64,000 nucleotides of DNA from Siphonodentalium dalli (taxonomy: Eukaryota > Mollusca > Scaphopoda > Gadilida > Siphonodentaliidae), in contig CP136061.1 of NCBI GenBank assembly GCA_032622095.1, positions 62,745,127 to 62,809,126 on the forward strand, given 5' to 3'. A program made the translations under genes and the position numbers. The notes under the pieces are model-generated. The model was not told the DNA's origin. It saw only the letters and a list, made by a program, of their open reading frames with translations, and did no database searches. Below, in pieces: positions 29,569 through 39,420 of this stretch (within the stretch, counting starts at the first letter, position 1; each line of letters opens with the position of its first letter).

Positions 29569-31148
29569 CAGGGGCGGATCTAGAAGGTGGAACTGAGTGC
29601 TGCTGACCATCTTGGCCGAAGGTCAAGCCGCAGGCCGCAGGCCAAGCGGGGGAGGGTACGGGAGGGGGTGGCCCCCTCCCGTTGGCGGGGGGTTCCGGGG
29701 GACCTCCCCCGGGAAAATTTTAGAAATATGATGCACTGAAATCGAATTCTGGGCCTATTGTTGTATTTATAACTCAGTTTAGATCATTTTCGCTGGGTTT
29801 TTTTCGGTAGCGAAATAGCTAATATACCCTTGGGATAATGATCAGTAACAAATAAAATAAGTTCAATTTTTACAATTATGCTCTCCCGGAAAGAAATTAA
29901 TTTTGGACATAAACCTATGGCCACTCAGGTATTTCAGGAATTTCCAACGGCAATTTCAGGTAATAATAATAATATATAAAATTTTGTGTGTGAATTTCTC
30001 ATTTTGTTATCTGGAATTCTGGAATGGCATGCTTGAATTTAACAGAAACTAATAAAATGACACTAATATTATCATCAATCTGAGTTTGACTTAGTTGTCA
30101 TGTAATATAAATTAAAAATACCTGTATTATATTTAATCAAGCACAATGTCCTTTAATAACATACGACGAGGATGTCTCCTTGCGAAGTCGTCAATTATGT
30201 CCGGATAAGATATGTCCATATTGGGGTACGTGTGCATAAGAGCAAGACCATTCAGCCGTTCCTCTCCCATGGTTGCTCTCATATACGACTTCAGGCGTCT
30301 TAAAGTGGATACAGATCTCTCACATTCACATGATGTGATGGGCATTGTAACCAAAATGCGCAACACACGCGCGACATTTGGAAATAACTGTTCGTCCATA
30401 TTCTCCAACGTCCTGGTTGCGGTGTGTGGCACATTTTTAACTGTGTCTTTAGATGACCAAAGCATGTGCCAAATATCCAACTCTGAGTTGAGCGTTTGTA
30501 TAGTTTCTGGTGGCTTGTCATCATTTTCTGCTCCTGTTCTAACTTTTGGTCTAAAGTACTTCAACATTGTTGAGGCGTTTCGTTTCATGTTGCTCGATAA
30601 ACTATCAAAATCAAAATGACGCAGATATACAATGTACAAGGGCGAAAGCTCGCTGCTGACAAGCACCTGTCATAGAAAACCTCTGGGAATTCTCATTCCA
30701 CAGAGATAGAAAACCACAAATGGACACCTGCCCATATGGTAAGAAGCAATAAATGTGTCCAAGTGTGTATATATGCCCCAAGCGAAACGTGCTTATCCCT
30801 GCTATAGATACCACTACAGGGGATTGAGGGAACTGGGTGTGTTAACGATGCATAAAAGCAGATTGGTGCCAATTACAGCAATGTTTGTAGAGACATCATG
30901 CATCAAGGGTTGACACCCAATGATATGGTTATCACACTCAATGAAATCGAATACAAAGAGCCACATCAGGGGGGCACCAACTTATAAACAGGTTGGCATC
31001 AGATAACATTGTTTAATGTTTTATTAATTGGTAGTCTTATACTCAGTTCCTTCAGGTTGTGCCTCTTGGTGGTGATTTCTATAAACTATAAAATATATTA
31101 TCTGAGTACCGCTCAAGCAGCACGTGCGGCAGGCTAAATCCGCCCCTG
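29569..31148 (-). mobile_element. Internally deleted hAT transposon
   Basis: The termini CAGGGGCGGATCTAG and CTAAATCCGCCCCTG are inverted and classic for hAT elements. It sits in a CT microsatellite, with CT dinucleotides on both sides, so the 8-base duplication cannot be told from the repeat. A GC-rich block at 29630-29715 follows the left end, as in related elements. Only the 3' part of the transposase remains inside. Confidence 0.85.
30133..30666 (-). pseudogene. hAT transposase C-terminal dimerisation domain (partial)
   Basis: A 177-codon frame holds ELDIWHMLW, LFPNVARVLRILVTMPIT and CECERSVSTLRRLKSYM, then MGEERLNGLALMHTYPN. These are the landmarks of the hAT C-terminal dimerisation domain. 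The DDE catalytic segments, the zinc finger and the first two thirds of a usual 600-700 residue transposase are missing, so the element is not autonomous. The frame is intact, so the deletion or the copy is not very old. It lies between the hAT inverted repeats. Confidence 0.85.
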
Positions 31149-31572
31149 CTCTCTCTCTCTCTCTCTGGTGCCCGGCTGTTCCCTGATTACAACATGGTGT
31201 CAGAAGTGGGATGGACTATCACCTGCAGACAAATTCCTAAATGGGAGCATTAGAACGAGACTGCCTAACAATCAAACAAATGTGACATTTGGCTCCAAAG
31301 CCACATCAGACTCCGAGTCAAAGGGTCAACGTACACTGTCGGAACTACCAATAAATCACAGTGTGCGATTGAGGTGACAGTACACCACGTTCTTATCAAA
31401 TTCTCACAGAAAATGGTAATGTTGTTCACAGAAACAGGAAACATATGTTAAAAACTTACGAACATTTCGAACGTGAGATACGAAGACACATGTGAACCAT
31501 CAACTCCACCATCGAGGATGGTGTAACAACAACTAGGTCGGGCAGGCCAATTAGACCGCCTGTCAGGTTCAA
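31149..31572. other. CT microsatellite and unassigned DNA
   Basis: A (CT)n run at 31149-31167, followed by about 400 bases without recognised content. 'tacgaagacaca' near 31478 echoes the left flank of the second 2.18 kb module (34932), hinting at a shared pre-insertion sequence. Confidence 0.45.
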
Positions 31573-33752
31573 CAAGAAAACCATAGTCAGAAATGGTAAC
31601 GCCACCAAGATCGTATTATTAGCCATAAATATAAATAATAATACAATTATTCTATAAACTAGCTTTCAAATTTTATGCGGGAAATTTGCGTACTTCCATA
31701 TTTCAAGTTTTCCCGTTTCTCGTGGCATACATTACTTTCATCAAACTGTCTTCTTTATTACACAAGCTGATAGGCCCGACTTCACCTGGGCTGTTTCACA
31801 TCTGCTTTCCGGTGAAAGGTGCGATTTGACCTTCAATTGACTATTTCGAAAGTCAAGGTCAGGTCAGGGTCATGATTTGTCCAGTCCAAAACACCCCCAC
31901 CCGTAGAAAACTACCCATAGGTATCAAATTTCGTCGAAATCCGTCCGTTTTACCCAACTTGACCTTTAATTAACAATTTTGAAGGTCAAGGTAAGGTCAG
32001 AGTCATGATTTGACCCGTCCAAAACACCCCCCCCCCCCGACAAAAGTACCCATAGGTATCAAATTTCGTCGAAATCTATCCGTTTTATCCGAGTTGACCT
32101 TTGATTGGCCATATTGAAGGTCAAGGTCAGGCCGAGGTCACGATTTGACCCGTTCAAAACTCTCCTCAGACCAAATTATCCCTAGTATCAAATTTCGCCG
32201 AAATTTGTCCGTTTTACCCAAATTGACCTTGCATTGACAGTTTTAAAGGTCAAGGTCAGGTCGGGGTCACGATTTGACCCGTTCAAAACACTTCCCGGAC
32301 ACAAATACCCATAGGTATCAAATTACGTTGAAATCTATGGAAAGCCGAGGAGGACATGTTGGTTGCTAATTGCTAGATATACGACGCGGTATTTTGAAGG
32401 TGTTTCAAACTAGGAGATAGAAGTATTCTGCCTTTCAAATGGTGATGAATTATAGTAGTTTATTCAAATTTTATGGCATAAATTGTTATTAAAACCGTAT
32501 ATACTATAAAAAATTAATGACTCGAAAATTAAGTGGGCCTTTAAACAAAGTCACAATTGCATTTAGGCTCATCTCATACTCGTCCATTCAGCGATATTCT
32601 ACTGCGCAGTTTGTTATAGCCTCCAGTATTTATTGAGCGTTATACCCCCAACTGTTATAATTCGCCTTTAGCAGGCGTACTCTTGCCTCAGATTATTGAG
32701 ATATTAGGTCACACATAATCACATTAAATCGCATCGTAACATAGCAATTGTGTGGGCTCCTTGGCGTGAATATGTAATGAGAAATAAGGTCATACGTAAT
32801 GACATTAAACTCAAGAAAACCCTCGAAAACAAAACAAAATCACATTTAATGTTTTACGTTATTTCCTTCATAAAAAGAATCTTCGTGATAATGAACCCTC
32901 TCGTTACTTTAGAATATAGAATTAACCTTAAAATAAAAAAAATCTTTGGAACACAGAACCTTCGGAATAACGAACCTTCGGATTGGTGAACCTTCGGAAT
33001 AGCGAACATTCAGAGAAATTTCGGAATAGTGGACCTTCGGGATAGTGAACCTTCGGAATAGAGCCATGCCCCCCAATATTCATATTATATGCCCAGAGTT
33101 CAAAGGTATGGACCCATAAAATTCTAAACTTGGCCCTTAAAATAATGAACTCCAAATTGGAGCACACACAGAACACCACTTAAGTCAACTGAACCTATGT
33201 CATGTCCCAATGCGGGAGGGTCCATATATACCACAACATTCATAGTATATGCCAAGAATTCAAAGGTATGGGCCCACGTAATGACATAAAATCTCAAGAA
33301 AACCAGCGAAAACAAAACAAAATCACATTTAATGTTCTAAGTTAAGTTATTTCCTCCTGTATCTGTATCGGTGTGCGCGCATGATCAGTTCGGATGTGAG
33401 CGCACACTCCATATAAAGAATCTTTGTGAAAATGAACCCTCTCAAATTAGTCTCAATACTTTAAAATATAGAATTAACCTAAAAATAACAAAAACCTTCG
33501 GAATAGAGAACCTTCGGAATAGCGGATCTTCGGGATAGCAAACCTTCATAATAGAAGCATGTCCCCACAATTACAGCGGTGACGTAAACACATGTGCCAA
33601 TCTTAGTTGTACTCTCGTAATTATCGGTACGATGAAACGGTGACGGAATCTGACGAGGTTTGCCGAATGTACAATCACCCAGTGAATTATCGATCGCCCA
33701 TGCGATACAAAAAAACCAAAAGCAATAAACACCACACTACGGTGGCGTAATG
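31573..33752. repeat. 2.18 kb module, copy A
   Basis: Starts CAAGAAAACCATAGTCAGAA and ends CTACGGTGGCGTAATGA. An almost identical copy lies at 34940-37117 in the same orientation. Inside, 31800-32340 is four units of about 145 bases with 'gaaggtcaaggtcaggtc' and 'gatttgacccgtccaaaacac'; 32940-33560 has many short 'gaaccttcggaatagc' repeats. The subterminal 'taacgccacc' at the left is inverted at the right as 'ggtggcgtaat', a possible short TIR. Paired ORFs in the two copies reflect duplication, not coding. Confidence 0.85.
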
Positions 33753-33865
33753 ACTATGTCAAATAAAAAGAAAAAGGGAGATGTTACGATCAGAACTGTA
33801 CCTCCGCACATGTTATCTGCTCTACATAAAGCAGTGACCCAGAGACCTGATTTTATATAATATCA

Positions 33866-34876
33866 TGGAACGAACGTATAATGAAAAGTATCCGCATATA
33901 ATGACAAAGTATCTGCATATAATGCCAAAGTATCTGCATATAAACACACAATAGCTGCATATAATGACAAAATATCTACATATAATGACCAACTATCTGC
34001 ATAGAATGCCAACGTATATACATATAATGACAAAGTGTCTACATATAATGACAAAGTGTCTGCAAATAAAGACAAAATATCTACATATAATGACAGGGTA
34101 CGGTATCTGCATATAATGACAAAATATCTGCATATAATGACAAAGTATCTGCATATAATGACAAAGTATCTACATATAATGACGAAGTGTCTGCATATAA
34201 TGACAAAATATCTGCATACAATGACAAAGTATCTGCATATAATGACAAAGTATCTACATATAATGACAAAGTATCTGCATATAATGACGAAGTGTCTGCA
34301 TATAAAGACAAAATATCTACATATAATGACAGGGTACGGCATCTGCATATAAAGACGAAGTATCTACATATAATGACAAACTATCTGCATATAACGCCAA
34401 AGTATCTACATATAATGACAAAGTATCTGCATATAATGCCAAAATATCTACATATACTGACAAAGTATCTGCATATAATGCCAAAGTGTCTGCATATAAA
34501 GACAAAACATCTACATATAATGCCAGGGTACGGTATCTGTATATAAAGACAAAGTATCTACATATAATGACAAAGTATCTGCATATAATGACAAACTATC
34601 TGCATATAATGACAAAGTGTCTGCATATAATGATACAGTATCTGCATATAAAGACGAAATATCTCCATATAATGACAAAGTATATACATATAATGACATA
34701 CTATCTGCATATAATGACAAAGTATCTGCATATAATGACAAAGTGTCTGCAAATAAAGACAAAGTATCTACATATAGTGACAAAGTATCTGCATATAATG
34801 ACAAAGTATCTGCATATAATGGCAAAGTATCTACATATAATGACAATCGCCAATATAAGGCAGCTATGGCGTTCCA
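33866..34876. mobile_element. 21-bp minisatellite array, element 2 (inverted)
   Basis: Bounded by TGGAACG at the left and CGTTCCA at the right, so it has short inverted ends. The interior is tandem TATCTGCATATAATGACAAAG, the reverse complement of the array at 25.7-26.8 kb. The right 40 bases (gacaatcgccaatataaggcagctatggcgttcca, written in parts) match the left end of element 1 exactly or nearly so. Every few monomers the period is broken by 'cagggtacggtatc' or 'cagggtacggcatc' (34086, 34332, 34527). Long frames on both strands are by-products. Confidence 0.88.
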
Positions 34877-34939
34877 TATACAACCTACCAGAACCTCTAT
34901 ATATGCTCCATAATCCTTCAGCGAAATCACATACGAAGA

Positions 34940-37117
34940 CAAGAAAACCATAGTCAGAAATGGTAACGCCACCAAGATCGTATTATTAGCCATAAATATA
35001 AATAATAATACAATTATTCTATAAACTAGCTTTCAAATTTTATGCGGGAAATTTGCGTACTTCCATATTTCAAGTTTTCCCGTTTCTCGTGGCATACATT
35101 ACTTTCATCAAACTGTCTTCTTTATTACACAAGCTGATAGGCCCGACTTCACCCGGGCTGTTTCCCATCTGCTTTCCGGTGAAAGGTGCGATTTGACCTT
35201 CAATTGACTATTTCGAACGTCAAGGTCAGGTCAGGGTCATGATTTGTCCAGTCCAAAACACCCCCACCCGTAGAAAACTACCCATAGGTATCATATTTCG
35301 TCGAAATCCGTCCGTTTTACCCAACTTGAACTTTAATTAACAATTTTGAAGGTCAAGGTAAGGTCAGAGTCATGATTTGACCCGTCCAAAACACCCCCCC
35401 CCCGACAAAAGTACCCATAGGTATCAAATTTCGTCGAAATCTATCCGTTTTATCCGAGTTGACCTTTGATTGGCCATATTGAAGGTCAAGGTCAGGCCGA
35501 TGTCACGATTTGACCCGTTCAAAACTCTCCTCGGACCAAAGTATCCCTAGGTATAAAATTTCGCCGAAATTTGTCCGTTTTACCCAAATTGACCTTGCAT
35601 TGACAGTTTTAAAGGTCAAGGTCAGGTCGGGGTCACGATTTGACCCGTTCAAAACACTTCCCGGACACAAATACCCATAAGTATCAAATTACGTTGAAAT
35701 CTATGGAAAGCCGAGGAGGACATGTTGGTTGCTTATTGCTAGATATACGACGCGGTATTTTGAAGGTGTTTCAAACTAGGAGATAGAAGTATTCTGCCTT
35801 TCAAATGGTGATGAATTATAGTAGTTTATTCAAATTTTATGGCATAAATTGTTATTAAAACCGTATATACTATAAAAAATTAATGACTCGAAAATTAAGT
35901 GGGCCTTTAAACAAAGTCACAATTGCATTTAGGCTCATCTCATACTCGTCCATTCAGCGATATTCTACTGCGCAGTTTGTTATAGCCTCCAGTATTTATT
36001 GAGCGTTATACCCCCAACTGTTATAATTCGCCTTTAGCAGGCGTACTCTTGCCTCAGATTATTGAGATATTAGGTCACACATAATCACATTAAATCGCAT
36101 CGTAACATAGCAATTGTGTGGGCTCCTTGGCGTGAATATGTAATGAGAAATAAGGTCATACGTAATGACATTAAACTCAAGAAAACCCTCGAAAACAAAA
36201 CAAAATCACATTTAATGTTTTACGTTATTTCCTTCATAAAAAGAATCTTCGTGATAATGAACCCTCTCGTTACTTTAGAATATAGAATTAACCTTAAAAT
36301 AAAAAAAATCTTTGGAACACAGAACCTTCGGAATAACGAACCTTCGGATTGGTGAACCTTCGGAATAGCGAACATTCAGAGAAATTTCGGAATAGTGGAC
36401 CTTCGGGATAGTGAACATTCGGAATAGAGACATGGCCCCCAATATTCATATTATATGCCCAGAGTTCAAAGGTATGGACCCATAAAATTCTAAACTTGGC
36501 CCTTAAAATATTGAACTCCAAATTGGAGCACACACAGAACACCACTTAAGTCAACTGAACCTATGTCATGTCCCAATGCGGGAGGGTCCATATATACCAC
36601 AACATTCATAGTATATGCCAAGAATTCAAAGGTATGGGCCCACGTAATGACATAAAATCTCAAGAAAACCAGCGAAAACAAAACAAAATCACATTTAATG
36701 TTCTAAGTTAAGTTATTTCCTCCTGTATCTGTATCGATGTGCGCGCATGATCAGTTCGGATGTGAGCGAACACTCCATATAAAGAATCTTTGTGAAAATG
36801 AACCCTCTCAAATTAGTCTCAATACTTTAAAATATAGAATTAACCTAAAAATAACAAAAACCTTCGGAATAGAGAACCTTCGGAATAGCGGACCTTCGGG
36901 ATAGCAAACCTTCATAATAGAAGCATGTCCCCACAATTACACCGGTGACGTAAACACATGTGCCAATCTTAGTTGTACTCTCGTAATTATCGGTACGATG
37001 AAACGGTGACGGAATCTGACGAGGTTTGCCGAATGTACAATCACCCAGTGAATTATCGATCGACCATGCGATATCAAAAAACCAAAAGCTAGAAACACCA
37101 CACTACGGTGGCGTAAT
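34940..37117. repeat. 2.18 kb module, copy B
   Basis: A direct copy of 31573-33752, offset 3366-3367 bases. By eye it is about 98 percent identical; differences include the length of the C-run near 35395 and single substitutions such as cacccgggc for cacctgggc. Its right edge abuts retrotransposon coding DNA at 37118. The two copies flank the inverted satellite element, giving a direct-repeat, core, direct-repeat layout. Confidence 0.87.
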
Positions 37118-37317
37118 GATAATCAATAAAGCGGTGAACAAGCATTGGCGACAACTTATTCTCAATGAAGCTATCCAGCTGTATCCCTCACTCAACCATC
37201 TCTCTAAGATCTATCACCCTGGAACCTGTCATCCAGTTATTCAGACTTGTCAGCTCAGTAGCCGTGATTATACACGAATACCTGTCAAAGCAAAAATTGT
37301 TACCGGTACCTACACGC
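37118..37317 (+). pseudogene. Non-LTR retrotransposon ORF fragment, 5' of insertion
   Basis: Reads INKAVNKHWRQLILNEA, SLNHLSKIYHPG and IPVKAKIVTGTYTL in one frame. This segment is familiar from the region between reverse transcriptase and the C-terminal zinc knuckle in RTE/CR1-like proteins. It is interrupted at 37318 by the palindrome-filled element and continues at 38583, off by one base if TA is the duplicated target. Confidence 0.75.
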
Positions 37318-38582
37318 TATGGCAAGCCGTTTTCACATTTTCGATTGATTTAGACTTAAGTCCAATTATTTGGACTTAAGTCCAAATAATTGGACTTAAG
37401 TCCAAATAATTGGAGTTAAGTCCAAATAGCGAATTGGACTTAAGTCCAAATACCACATAATTGTGAATTCGGCGAGGAATTGGACTTAAGTCCAATTGAT
37501 TTGGACTTAAGTCCAAATACCGATATTTTCATCTATTTGGACTTAAGTCCAATTCCTCGCCGAATTCACAATTATGTGGTATTTGGACTTAAGTACAATT
37601 CATTTGGACTTAAGTCCAATTCATCTGTATAAGAAACACCCCCATCAGATATTAAGCCGGTCTGGTTTTGCTCATAGGGCGGAGTTGTGAGAAAATGGCC
37701 GTTTACATTTGGGTCTAATTCTTGTTGATCTTGTTAATTGTTACCTTTCTCAACATATATAATGAATCAGCTCGATGTGGACCAGATCAAATATAAGACA
37801 CTTAGTAAATGCAATAAACGAAACTGCGTGTAGCCTACACTACATGCTGTCAAATAACAATTGAATCAAGTCGTGAATTAATTTTACTTCATTCATGCAT
37901 GCAGTTAGCATTTATTAAGATGCCAATTCGGATTCGAAACATTTTCAATCTCGGCATGCCGAAAACAAGCCACGTGGCAAAGGGGACGTACGGAGTTAGT
38001 CTTGGAGTCAGGAATGCCCTGGTTAGTACGAAGTTTGACTGTCAATCAAAACTTGCAGGAATATACCATTACAAAGAAGGGGACTATCGTTTCAAACCAG
38101 ATGAATTGGACTTAAGTCCAAATGAATTGGACTTAAGTCCAAATCAATTCACTAATCGGACTTAAGTCCAAATAATTGGACTTAAGTCCAAATAATTGGA
38201 CTTAAGTCCAATTATTGGACTTAAGTCCAATTATTTGGACTTAAGTCCAATTATTTGGACTTAAGTCCAATAATTGGACTTAAGTCCAAATAATTGGACT
38301 TAAGTCCAATTGATTTGGACTTAAGTCCAAATCAATTCGCTAATTGGACTTAAGTCCAATAATTGGACTTAAGTCCAAATAATTGGACTTAAGTCCAATT
38401 GATTTGGACTTAAGTCCAAATCAATTCGCTAATTGGACTTAAGTCCAATTCATTTGGACTTAAGTCCAATTCATTTGGACTTAAGTCCAATTATTTGGAC
38501 TTAAGTCCAATTATTTGGACTTAAGTCCAAATAATTGGACTTAAGTCTAAATCAATCAAAAATGTGAAAACGGCTTGCCATA
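37318..38582. mobile_element. TIR element with about thirty GGACTTAAGTCC palindromes
   Basis: The ends are inverted over about 65 bases with one visible mismatch: TATGGCAAGCCGTTTTCACA and onward through the first palindromes. TA stands at both edges. The array portions (37347-37622 and 38106-38560) consist of perfect 16-18 base palindromes of the form TTGGACTTAAGTCCAA separated by 2-12 bases. A larger hairpin with arms of about 65 bases surrounds the unit near 37435-37590 (cacataattgtgaattcgg / ccgaattcacaattatgtg). The spacer 37630-38100 is AT-rich and has no known motif. The element sits inside a retrotransposon reading frame, which proves it is an insertion. Confidence 0.88.
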
Positions 38583-38893
38583 AGTCAAACCGTGCCAAGT
38601 ACAACAAGAATGAAGTAGACCCTACTTGTCAGCTCTGTCGAAAAGCACCTGAGACGTTGGAACACTTCCTTATTAACTGTAATGCACTCAAGTTATATGG
38701 AGCACGCAGCGCTGCTCTTTCGAAACTTGAGGATGCAATACTAAAAGAACACCAGCTTGGAAACCCCATAACTAAACACAGTCTATTGCAGCTGATTATT
38801 GATCCCAGTGCAGCTACCAACGATATTTCAAAAGCTGGTCTTACTGATTTACACTTCCACTCACGGAGACTGACATATAATCTACATATATAG
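38583..38893 (+). pseudogene. Non-LTR retrotransposon C-terminal zinc-knuckle fragment
   Basis: Continues the ORF broken at 37318. It reads KSNRAKYNKNEVDPT, then CQLCRKAPETLEHFLINC, a CxxC-H-C knuckle typical of the C-terminus of these retrotransposon proteins. It ends with an in-frame stop at 38891. A second frame on the minus strand across the same bases is a shadow. Confidence 0.8.
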
Positions 38894-39420
38894 AGAGAGA
38901 TATAATAAGCTTCAACTGTTTTCAAAGAAGACGAAGTGACACCCCCATATTTTGCCTGATATTTTATCCAGAAGTTTTCTTAGAACTGATATACCGGCAT
39001 ATGTATATGTATATACACAATGGTGATGGTTTTTATGAATATCATTCAACTGTACGAATAACCACGACAGACCGTCGGTGTGCCTTTGAATGCAGAATCT
39101 CCAGATAGGTAACAGGTAGTACCCGATCGTACTCCCTCGGCTTGTGAGTGTATGAGTTTATTCGGCCTAATGCCCGAAAGACCCGACATAGTAAATGCTC
39201 ATATATACTAGTGCCTTATTTCAAATGTGGTCCCGTGAGCTCGATGATTCAATTTTTTTAAACCTCTTATCTCATCTTATTTCAATATTTGTTCCAATAT
39301 CTCATATCTGGTATTTTTTAAATTTTAACTTTAATCATGCCATATATATATATGTATAATTTTATGGGTTAGACGCATATTTTGCTAACATTTTCTGGTA
39401 GGCCTGTAGCAAAATGGAGT
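38894..39420. other. Unassigned DNA
   Basis: Possible retrotransposon 3' UTR followed by AT-rich DNA up to the edge of the giant palindrome. No other feature. Confidence 0.45.

Noticed and set aside
33863-34993. Frames of 100-160 codons around the second satellite
   Set aside because: Same cause as for the first array; some extend into flanking repeat DNA.
32750-36355. Identical 79-codon frames at 32750-32989 and 36116-36355
   Set aside because: They lie in the duplicated 2.18 kb module; identity is due to recent duplication, and no motif or splice context supports coding.
31573-37117. LTR retrotransposon with 2.18 kb LTRs
   Set aside because: The repeats have no TG...CA ends, there is no primer-binding site or polypurine tract, and the interior is only satellite.
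37347-38560. CRISPR-like array of short palindromic repeats
   Set aside because: The spacers are only 2-12 bases, not unique 30-base spacers, and the DNA is eukaryotic and lies inside a TIR element.
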